Source: Steromphala cineraria
Lineage: Eukaryota; Mollusca; Gastropoda; Trochida; Trochidae
Direction: 5' to 3'
Assembly (NCBI GenBank): GCA_916613615.1
Contig: OU744723.1
Location: forward strand, 61,946,239-62,010,238
DNA: 64,000 bases
The notes beneath the pieces are model-generated. The model worked only from the letters and a program-made list of their open reading frames with translations. It made no database searches and was not told the origin of the DNA. Each line of letters starts with the position of its first letter. Positions within the stretch are counted from its first letter, which is position 1. The translations under genes were made by a program, and so were the position numbers. Shown here piece by piece: positions 47,601-59,600 of this stretch.

Positions 47601-50600
47601 TGCCCTCATCTTTTCAAACAATGTCAGCTATCAAAATGCTATTATCAAGCATTTTTTTCGACTATAATTTAAAATTACATTGTATGATGAAGAAGTTATC
47701 ATCAATTCTATTATTAAGTATGTATGGGATGTATAGAGGTTATGATCAGAGTGTGTTTTGGGATCGTAAATATCCTGCATTAGGAATAAATAGTGAATAC
47801 CAAACCAGTTGTAATAAATACGGTATCCATAGGGAATGAGTTTGGTATTTTATTTATTACACACGAATTAACGACCGTAATTTATTGACATAACAACGAA
47901 ATATTCTTCACATTGTGTTGAGGCGCGTATGAATACAGCTTGATTTTGCGTCAGTGACGTCACAATGTGTAACTGTAAACGATGTAATACCGCAGGAAAA
48001 TAGTCTGTGACTTTAGCGCTTAGATTTTAGGTCAAGTGGCTGATAACTGATAACTGATTAACATTTTGTTAACATTCAAGTTCAAGAAATACATAACACA
48101 GATTGAATTTTAACAACTTTAATAATACTCAAACCTGAAATTTTATGAGTGACAATGTCCGTCAGAGTAGAGCACAACAGTGTGCACGCTTGCCGTCAAA
48201 TTCAGTCCAGCTTATACTTAACAGTCATCATAATCCGTGAGACGAGGTCTTTTTGCATTAAGTTCACATAAATGATTCTCCTGTATATTGGAGTCGAGAA
48301 AATGGAGTGCACTGAACCGACGCGAGTGACTGCGGTTCCGAGATTGACTCGACATAACGAGATTGACTCGACATAACGTTGACGGTGGAAGGGAGGTCAC
48401 TCGCACTCGCTGTTGCTGTGTGTGACGGAAGTACAAGCGTACCAGGCTGGTCTTTGTTGGTGCTGACGATCCATGGAAATCTTGTTGTAACTGTTGATGC
48501 TTTGCACGTTACGATGTCCTTATATCTGTATGATTTCAGTTGGAAGAATGTTCTGGCCAGTGAGCTTCTGCACAAGGTATTTGCGTACTGAATGGTTCGT
48601 GAAACGTTTGACCATTCGTTTCGATGAGCAGACGAAATATGTTGCGTTTTTTTAGCGAAAATAAAATTGAATTACCACCACAAATGTTTATATTATATGT
48701 TTAAATGACTTTCAGTGGTGTCTGTAGTAAAAAAGGTCGTACGTTTGTCTATTTTAATGGCTACATTCTACCTGCTCGTGAAAGTAATGAATGACGTTTA
48801 GTTGTAACTTATGAATGACAAAAGTAGTTCGGTCATCGTGACCTCGGGTCATCACCATAGATTGACCAATCAGAGGCGGCGCTCGCAGTATCTAACATAT
48901 GTTAGATACCAAAAATATCTCGAAGTGTTCTCTGTCACATGTGTGTGGCAGGCAGTTTGTTTTGTATATAACTTTTATTTGTTAATAAACACGTTTTCTC
49001 ATTTAATATCTTTCTTTTATTTCATTAGCTTTTAGTTGTACATTATCATTTTAGTTAGCATTAGGTATAGTTTATTTAGCGTGTCGGTTATTATATTCAG
49101 TAAGGAAGGGTTGAGTAAGTCTATGTTACTCTTAAGGTGTTTCAATTGTCCTTACCCAATCCCTTTGTTCTTATTGGCTAATTCAAATCACCGCACGAGC
49201 TCATGTCAATTTCACGTGCACGCCACATCAGCACTTGTCACTGATCACTCGACGACACAAGACGGACGATAAATATATATAAAGGTTAGTTATAAACAAT
49301 TGCTAATCTACATATTTATCATTTATAGATTTATTATGATAACTTATATATGTTAAGTTATATCTAAAGTAGATCTTTGATAATTAACACTATTTCATCT
49401 TTGATGATTTAGTCGCCATCTTGCTATGAGTAATTCAATCAGTAACTAAATATATAATTAGGGTTACTCTAAAGTATCAAACTTATTGCTAAAACATTTC
49501 TCCTTTTATTCTCTCTGTGTGAATGTTGATTGAATGAGAATCGATAGGATAATAACGTATTTATATTTTATCTACCTTTTGGTAAGTGTGTGAGCGACAT
49601 GGTTGTTTATAAATCTTATGTGTTATGTCCGCCGATTGTTTATTTGTGTTCTTATTCAATTAAGGAATGAGATCTGGATTCACGCTAATCCGTGGCTTAA
49701 GGACATAGCACCTCAGCGCCACACGCAGGGTAAGCTATTTTAATAATGTATATGTTTATTGTATTTTGTAAATATGTTTATCATACATGATGTGTGGTAA
49801 TTATGTTCGTGAGGTTATCATCATAATATCAATATTATGGTAACAATTATGTAACATTTGCGACAGGGTATAATATTCTGTAGCGTGATTCCTATATTTA
49901 TATTGTGTTTACATAAGGGATTACCTCCCTTGATGTCTTGTACCTGTTAACACAGCATTGTAAAGATTACTCATTCATGGTTCCAAATTGGAGTTTTGAT
50001 ATTGAAAAGTCTATATAATCAAGCGTATTTACATGATATGTAAATGTGAAGATAATGCTTTTAATGCTGTTATTTGTGAATGTGTATTATATGAAATGTG
50101 ACAAATTGTACATTGTTTTATGAATGTATTTCAGGGTGTCTATTTGTCTGAGTTGCAAGGCAATAAACCTTACACACACCCGTGACCCGTGTTTGGACTC
50201 TGCTTTCACCCACTCACACCCGGTTACAAAAATGGAGCCCCCAGTGAGGATTTGCCGGATGTAGCCTGCCAGGATTCAGCGTTGGTGCCAGCCAGAGGTC
50301 GTGACGTTCACGTCTTGTCGTCTCAAAGGAACTCAGGACCACAGAGACACTCGTACAGGCATGTGATCACACTCTTATGACATTCCAGGAATATCCATTG
50401 TGACTCTAAATGTGAAGTAAAGCCATATCCTACTATTGACATTTCTTGAATAATTAATATCAGTTTCCATTGTTGACATTTTGTGAATTGTAATTATCTC
50501 CCTTTGTTATCATGTAACTTTATTTGTCGAGATAACTTTTCATAAAACACATAGTGCATCTGTAATTTGTAATTTGTAAACTTGCTGCAGCTATGTAATC

Positions 50601-53600
50601 TTTGTTGATATTTTGATAAAATATTCTGCGTTCATAGCTTCCTGTTTCTCATCTTTGTGAATTTGTATTTCATAAGCTATGGCGTAGACTTTTGTGTACA
50701 CTTGTATATTCTTTTGAACTTGTACACTTTTGGTGATCACCCGGGTTTGACTTGTATTTTTTTTTGATACATTGTTTACATCATGTAGGCCTACATTTCC
50801 GTTTCTGTAAATTAATTTTGTTTTGAATTAATTTACCAAGTTATCAATTGTATACATTTACATTTGTTGCCATATTGAATAAGTCATTTAACCATGTCTT
50901 AGTTAATTAGTAAATAGTTACCTTCAATAAAGTTAGAGATTAGGTTTATTAATTGATTCATTGATTAGTGTATTCAAATTATCATAATGTGAGTGTGTGT
51001 TTGTGTTTTGAGTCTTACTTGCCTTTCCTATAAACTTTGATAAAGTTAACCTAAATAATTTAAATTAGTTATAAATAAAATTTAACAATGTGAGTGTTTA
51101 CTTTCTGACTGTTCTACGACCGACAACCTTTGCACCTAGCACTTGCACTTAGATATCCCATTTGTTATTAATATGCCTTGAATTGTTCCCCTGTGTCTTG
51201 TCTTTATTCCTTTTGGTAATTTAATTAGGTTTAGTTAGTCTTTACTTAGGTTAGTGTATTGAAAAATTAAATATAGTTAATTCTTAGAATTAATTTTTGC
51301 ATTAGCATATACCATATCACAACACATACCCATATAAATTACATATATTTCCCCAATTTCCTTATAAATACTAGTAAACATAACATTGTCCGTTTGTGTT
51401 TCAGGTTGCAACATGTCCTGAATATATTCAAATATATTTTCAAATTTAATTATTTAACTTAGTACATTTCATTCTCAAATTAAGCTTTCAACAATATTCA
51501 TCATTAACTACAAACATGTTTATTTCATGGATTCAAGAACCAAGAGTTGGCATGTGTTTTGTGCTTAGTTAGTCCCTACTGGACTGGTGGTTAGTCCCTC
51601 CTGGACTTGTGATTAGTTAGTCCCTCCTGGACTTGTGTAAGTAAGTCCCTCCTGGACTTGTGGTTAGTTAGTCCCTCCTGGACTTGTGATTAGTTAGTCC
51701 CTCCTGGACTTGTGTAAGTAAGTCCCTCCTGGACTTGTCTTGTAAGTCCCTCCAGGACTTGTGTTTGTAAGTCCCTCCTGGACTTGTGTTTGTAAGTCCC
51801 TCCAGGACTTGTGTGTGCCTTAAGTGAAGTCACTCCTGGACTTAGGTTTCACCCCTTTCTGTGTGCTAGTACCTTCATTTGTGATTGTGACTTGTGTATC
51901 AGTTCCTTCTGAACATAGGATTTTTTTTGTAAACTTGAATCACAACTAGCCAATCACTATGGATCTCGCACAAGAGGAGATGGATTCTCTTGTCACAGTG
52001 TTTGAGAAGATGGGAATGGCACCTGACTCTGAAACCCCGGAAGCTTTCAAAGCCTGGATTGACAAAGTGGCCAAACAAGGAAAACCAGTTATCAAGACTG
52101 AACACCTCGCTAGCGGCTATACAGAGTCTACTGCAGGGAAGCCACCAACGTCGTCTACCACCTACACTCATTTTCCAAAGCTGCCATTCTTTAGTGGAGA
52201 GATAGGCAAAGACACTCCTTATGACCTTTGGAAGTATGAGGTAGACTGTCTCCTACAGTCGAAGACACACTCTCTTGATGTGATACTCCAGGCAGTCAGG
52301 AAGTCCCTTCGTGGTGAAGCTGCTCTTTGTGCCATGAAACTAGGACATACTGCTTCTGTGCCAGACATCATACACAAGCTGCGAAGTGCGTTTGGGACAT
52401 TGAGACGCAAGGAATCCCTCATGTCACAATTCTATGGGACGAAACAAGGAGACAAAGAGGACGTTTCATCATGGGGATGTCGATTAGAGAACCTCATGTA
52501 TCAGATCACCCAACAGCGCTCGATACCAGAGATGGAACAGGACGAAATGCTGAGGAGTAAAATGTGGGATGGACTTCACCCAGCTTTGAAGAGCCTCGCT
52601 GCCCATAAATATGATTCCGTTCTGAACTTTGATGAGTTGCGTCTTTGTTTGAGGGAAGTGGAGTTCGAACTGAAGAAGGAACCAGTATCTTCAGGATCAA
52701 AGAAGTCAGCTTCTGTACAGATGGCATCGGCTCAGGAACCTGCACCAGCTTCTGTCACCGAAGATGTTCTTGACCTGAAAGCCATGATGTTGGAGATAAA
52801 GTCGGAATTGGCGGAGCTTAGGGAACACAGAACTTCAGCTCAGGTATTCCTTCAACAGCCTCCTACTCAAGCACCTCAGGAACCACAACAGCAAAGATGG
52901 AAGAAACAAGGCAAACGGAATGGACGTCCACAGCACTCATTCGTTCAGCCACCCATGCAACAGCAACCCTTCTTTCATCCTTCTCCACAAGGACCTACAC
53001 ATCCTCCTGCTCTTCCACCAGCACCTCCTGTGCAGCAACAGCTACCACCCTATCAGCCTCAGGGACAGGATGGAGCCATGGGATATCAGGACCAAGCAGA
53101 ACAAGTCTATTGCTACAGATGTGGATACCCTGGGCATATAGCTGTAGGTTGCAGAGTGAGACTTGACCATTTGAGGAAACCTTTAAACTGGGACAGGTCT
53201 ACGGGAAAGGGTCACCCCTAGACTATGATGGAAGACCCAGACAGACAGTTATCCCCGATGGACTAGTAGGAGATTCCACAGAGGTTGTGATTAGCATTGA
53301 AGGTGTACCAGTGCCAGCCCTACTAGATACCGGAGCAACTGTTTCCATAATGTCAGAGACGTTTTTCAAGACACATTTTCATTCATTTCCACTTGAACCG
53401 ATAGGGAATATTTTGGACATTGAATGTGCCGGTGGTGAACAGCTTCCTTACTTAGGCTATATCAAGGTTAACATCAACATCGACGGTGGAGGTATCAACA
53501 CTGAAGAATCTGTACCATGCCTCATGCTTGTTGTTCCGGACACAAGGTATAATGCCAGAGTACCAGCGCTTCTTGGAACCAATGTGCTTCGGCATCTCTT

Positions 53601-56600
53601 GGATCAATGCAAACAACTACATGGAGTTAGATTTCTTCAGAGAGCTGACTTACTCACACCTTGGTATCTCGCCTACAGGAGCATCAGTCTTCGTGACAAG
53701 GAATTGGAGAAAAGAGATCACTGCCTTGGACTTGTACGTAGCATCAATGATAGGAACTTGATCATTCCACCTAACACTTCTACTGTTATTAGTGGACACT
53801 TGTCAAAGGGATTCAAGTTACCTGTCACCTGTGCACTTCTACAGCCCACTGCTAGTTCTTCATTACCTCAGGACTTGGATATAGCACCATCTATTATCTC
53901 ATATAACTACAACAATCAAGAAGCTATTGATGTTCATGTCTCTAATGTAACTACCAATACAGTTGTTATCCCTCCAAGAGCTTTGCTATGTGAGATACAG
54001 CCGGTGTCCATTCCTGAACCAACCCATGGAGAACACATCAGTCCAGAAGACATCGTTAATCTTGTAGATATTGACAGGTCCTCTTTGACTCCGGAGCAAC
54101 TACAACAAGGCATTGATGTCATCAACAAGTACAGTAATATCTTCTCCAGGAACGACGATGATATAGGACTCAGTAACATGGTTCGTCACAGGATTGATAT
54201 CACTGATGAAATGCCCTTTAAGCAGAGACACCGACGCATTCCTCCGGCCATGTATGATGAAGTTCGGAACCATCTACATACACTTCTATCAGCTGGAGTC
54301 ATTAGGAAGTCATACAGTCCTTGGGCATCCAATGTTGTATTGGCTTAGAAGAAGGATGGACGCCTCCGTCTATGTGTAGACTTTCGCGAGCTTAATCAAA
54401 GGACTATTAAAGATTCATATGCTCTGCCGCGGATTGAAGAACTGCTGGACTGTCTTGGTGGAAATATGTTCTTTTCAGTTCTTGATATGAAGTCGGGATA
54501 TCACCAGGTCGAGATAGAGGAATCACACAAACAGAGGACGGCTTTCACCGTTGGACCACTCGGTTTCTTTGAGTACAACAGAATGCCTTTTGGACTCTCA
54601 AATGCACCAGCAACGTACCAACGGTTAATGGAACAATGTCTGGAAGGTCTCCACCTCAATATCTGTTTGATTTATCTCGACGATGTGATAATATTCTCAA
54701 GCACCTAGAACGTCTCCAGCAGGTTTTTCAACGCATTCAGGAAACAGGTCTGAAGCTTGCAACTCAGAAGTGCAAGTTCTTTAAGAGGAAGGTTCGGTAC
54801 GTGGGCTATATTGTCTCTGAAGACGGTATTGAAGCAGACCCTGATAAGATTGACAAGGTACAGCAGTGGCCGACACCAACTACGCCAGAGGAAGTGAGAA
54901 AGTTCCTTGGATTCGCTGGGTATTATCGCAAGTTTATCAAGGACTTTTCCAAGGTTGCCAAACCACTTTCTCAGCTAATGCCCAAGTCTGCTTCAAAGAG
55001 ATCCAAGCCAGCAAAGGACGCCAACTGGATATGGGGAGAAGAGCAGGAATCAGCCTTCAATGAGTTGAAGCATCGTCTATCCATGCCACCAATCCTAGGA
55101 TATGCTGATTGTGCAAAGCCCTTTGAACTCCACACAGATGCCAGTGGGCAAGGACTGGGAGCCGTTCTCTATCAGGAACAGGGTGGACAGCCACGGGTTG
55201 TTGCCTATGCTAGCAGAGGTCTTGGTAGCTCTGAGAGAAACTACTCGGCACACAAGCTGGAGTTTCTGTGTTTGAAGTGGGCGATCTCAGAGAAGTTCCA
55301 TGACTATCTGTGGGGTAATAACTTTGTGGTTGTCACCGACAACAACCCACTGACGTATGTACTGACCAGTGCCAAGCTTGATGCCACAGGACACCGTTGG
55401 CTAGCTGCCCTCTCCAGCTACAACTTTAGTATCAAGTACAGACCAGGGAAAGCAAATATGGACGCCGACGCTCTGTCAAGATTGCCTGTCAAGCAGGATA
55501 CAGACAGCATGGAACGGATTTCAACGGATTCTGTCTCTGCTATATGCCAGTCTGTGCACGTCGACAACCTAGTTGAAAGTTTGTGTCTTTCTACAGATGT
55601 GATTGAAGATGAGGATCTCGACTTGACTGATGATACTTGTAATCGGAATGCCAGAGACTGGAGAAAGGCTCAAGCTAAAGACAATCTACTGGCAGACATC
55701 ATTTCGAACTTGAGGAATGGAACTCGTCCAGATCGAACCAAGTACTCCAAGGATACCTCTATGTCTGCTCTGTTAAAGAACTTCAGCCAATACAAGCTCA
55801 AGCGTGGAGTCCTCTACAGAGTGACAAGTATGTGTGGAACAGACAGAGAACAGCTCGTTTTGCCTTCGAGAGTTAGGACAGCAGCACTTAGGAGTCTCCA
55901 CGATAACGTAGGTCATCCAGGCAGGGACAGGACTATCTCACTACTACGAGACAGGTTTTACTGGCCTGGAATGGGAAATGATGTGGAGGTGCATCTACAG
56001 AACTGTCAGCGCTGCTTAAGAAGGAAAACAGCAACTAACATCCGAGCTCCACTCAACAATATCAAGACATCAGAGCCTCTAGAGCTAGTATGTATGGACT
56101 TCTTGTCGCTGGAACCATCCAAAGGAGGAATCGAAAACGTATTGGTAATCACAGACCATTTCACTCGGTACGCCCAAGCCTATCCCACAAGGAATATGAC
56201 TGCCAAGACAACTGCCGAGACGTTTTTCAACAACTTTGTCGTCCATTATGGTCTACCAAAAGGAATACATTCTGATCAAGGTGCCAACTTCACAGGGAAA
56301 CTTATGGAAGAACTCTGCAGACTGTTGAAGATTGAGAAATCCCGCACAACGCCCTATCATCCAATGGGCAATGGGATGACAGAACGGTTTAACCGCACCC
56401 TGTGTGACATGCTTGGGACCTTGGAACCAGAACAGAAGAAGAATTGGAAGGCACACGTAGGACCTCTTGTTCATGCCTACAACTGTACTCGCCATGAGTC
56501 TACAACATTAGCCCCATTCTTCTTGATGTTTGGACGCCATCCGAGACTCCCAATAGATCTTGCCTTTGGACTCGACATCGAATTTCAGAACAAGAAGTCG

Positions 56601-59600
56601 ACAACAGACTATGTGAAGCAACTGAGAAAACGACTCAAGGAAGCTTATGATCTTGCAACAACAGCAGCAGATAAGTCGAGGAGCAAGCAGAAAACTCAAT
56701 ATGACAAGAGGGCCAGAGCTGCTATGTTAGAGCCAGGAGATCGTGTTCTGGTGAAGATTTTGGCCTTCGACGGTAGACATAAGTTGGCTGATAAGTGGGA
56801 AGAAGATCTGTATGTAGTGCTTCGCCAACCCAATCCATCCATTCCAGTGTTTGAAGTTGGTAAGGAGAGTGGTGAGGGAAGGAAGAGAGTACTACACAGG
56901 AACCTACTTCTGCCAGTTAGCTCTATGCCCCCGGAAGTGCCATGTGAGAAAACTACCCAAAAGAGACAAGTTCAACCACCTGTGCCAAGACCTCGGAGAA
57001 AGAAGACAGAGATTACCATCACCGAGGATCTGTCTGATGAAGAATCAGTTATGTGCTACACCCACCCTTCAGGATCTTCAGTTTCCACTGAGAGCTCAGT
57101 GGAGCGGCCAACTGAAGAGGAGTCAGCTGAGACTGCAGAAGGAGATGGGACTCCTACTGAAGAAGGGGAGGAAAGAGAGCAAACTGATGTTGCTGATCTA
57201 CAGGATGAGCAGGACCAAGACCGACCAGAGGCAGCAGGTGGAGAACAAGACGGCAGAGATGAACCTCCCGATGTTCAGCCAGAAGAGGACTTTGATGACA
57301 CTTCTCAGCCAAGGCGGTCGACTAGAACCAGGACACAGCCAAGCTGGATGAGAAGTGGAGATTACGTTCTCTCTGCCAACGCTACGACAGCTGATTCCGG
57401 ACAACCAGAGTGGCTCAGCCGAGCAAATTACCTCAGCTCCCTCATAGCTGACGACAGATTCCGGGATCAGCGTCACAGACTGTCTGACATACTTTTTGAT
57501 ATCCTCAGTGGCAAGGGCAAATGACGGGACGTCATTTGTCAGTGGAGGGAAGTGTGTGGCAGGCAGTTTGTTTTGTATATAACTTTTATTTGTTAATAAA
57601 CACGTTTTCTCATTTAATATCTTTCTTTTATTTCATTAGCTTTTAGTTGTACATTATCATTTTAGTTAGCATTAGGTATAGTTTATTTAGCGTGTCGGTT
57701 ATTATATTCAGTAAGGAAGGGTTGAGTAAGTCTATGTTACTCTTAAGGTGTTTCAATTGTCCTTACCCAATCCCTTTGTTCTTATTGGCTAATTCAAATC
57801 ACCGCACGAGCTCATGTCAATTTCACGTGCACGCCACATCAGCACTTGTCACTGATCACTCGACGACACAAGACGGACGATAAATATATATAAAGGTTAG
57901 TTATAAACAATTGCTAATCTACATATTTATCATTTATAGATTTATTATGATAACTTATATATGTTAAGTTATATCTAAAGTAGATCTTTGATAATTAACA
58001 CTATTTCATCTTTGATGATTTAGTCGCCATCTTGCTATGAGTAATTCAATCAGTAACTAAATATATAATTAGGGTTACTCTAAAGTATCAAACTTATTGC
58101 TAAAACATTTCTCCTTTTATTCTCTCTGTGTGAATGTTGATTGAATGAGAATCGATAGGTTAATAACGTATTTATATTTTATCTACCTTTTGGTAAGTGT
58201 GTGAGCGACATGGTTGTTTATAAATCTTATGTGTTATGTCCGCCGATTGTTTATTTGTGTTCTTATTCAATTAAGGAATGAGATCTGGATTCACGCTAAT
58301 CCGTGGCTTAAGGACATAGCACCTCAGCGCCACACGCAGGGTAAGCTATTTTAATAATGTATATGTTTATTGTATTTTGTAAATATGTTTATCATACATG
58401 ATGTGTGGTAATTATGTTCATGAGGTTATCATCATAATATCAATATTATGGTAACAATTATGTAACATTTGCGACAGGGTATAATATTCTGTAGCGTGAT
58501 TCCTATATTTATATTGTGTTTACATAAGGGATTACCTCCCTTGATGTCTTGTACCTGTTAACACAGCATTGTAAAGATTACTCATTCATGGTTCCAAATT
58601 GGAGTTTTGATATTGAAAAGTCTATATAATCAAGCGTATTTACATGATATGTAAATGTGAAGATAATGCTTTTAATGCTGTTATTTGTGAATGTGTATTA
58701 TATGAAATGTGACAAATTGTACATTGTTTTATGAATGTATTTCAGGGTGTCTATTTGTCTGAGTTGCAAGGCAATAAACCTTACACACACCCGTGACCCG
58801 TGTTTGGACTCTGCTTTCACCCACTCACACCCGGTTACATGTGTGTAATAAATAGAGACTATTTCATTGTTTTTGCCGAATATCATTTCTATCTCATCGA
58901 GTGGAGTGAGAAAGTGATATTTTTACGAGTGGCACAGCCACGAGTGAAAATGACTCTTTCTAACTTCACGAGATGAGATAGAAATGAATAAGGCTATTTA
59001 TTATATAATTTTAAGATCATAAAACAGAGTTGTCGGACATCGGAAGGCAAAGTTTTCCTGTTGTGATGAACGACAGTCTAGCAACTCCATTTATCCTTTC
59101 TCGGTAAAAAAAGTTCGATAGAAATAATGCAGAAATTTAATCGGAAATAGTTTTTCGAAAAATATATAATGTGTTAATGTTAAATGATCCACAACATGTT
59201 TTTGGTTATAATTAGGCTCCTTATCTATTTTGGAAAGTCAGTGATACAGTGAGGGAAGCGCTATGTTGGTGTGACAGATCTCTTGCTTCGTATATTTATT
59301 TTGCGATAAAATGAACAATTATTTACTACAACAACAAGATATGAACTTCTTGTTGTTAATCGATATCGAAGGATACATTGTCACTGCAAAATGTTAACAC
59401 TTACATACCGAAAACATTGTAAAGAGTTGTTTTTCTTCAATCCTAAACAACGCCGTGACGCGAGGCGTGTGTTCGATTTCCTCAAAGGGAGATAATCGTG
59501 TTTCAAGAGGATTATACCGCAGTGAAAATATGACTTTCTACTGCTTTTCTCAAAATATGGATAATATTTTCACTGTATAACCCTATATTTCATAGCTAAT

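Larger units (their letters stand above)
48942..58839 (+). mobile_element. Full-length Ty3/gypsy LTR retrotransposon (9.9 kb)
   Basis: Two LTRs (48942-50228 and 57553-58839) flank a primer-binding site, a long leader, gag, and pol in the order protease, RT, RNase H, integrase; this order defines Ty3/gypsy. Flanks share TGTG (48940-48943, 58840-58843), or ATGTG if the terminal A is counted in both; this choice puts the LTR start at 48944. There is no envelope gene. Gag and Pol are in different frames. Pol carries one in-frame stop and one frameshift within RT, so this copy cannot move by itself. It stands antisense in intron 2 of the lectin-PAN gene. Confidence 0.95.

Noticed and set aside
47498..47839. 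113-residue protein in intron 2
   Set aside because: No domain or splice context, and it ends in an inverted AT-rich repeat.
49036..49272. 78-residue protein repeated at 57647-57883
   Set aside because: It is LTR sequence present in both LTRs, overlapping the promoter region, with no known domain.
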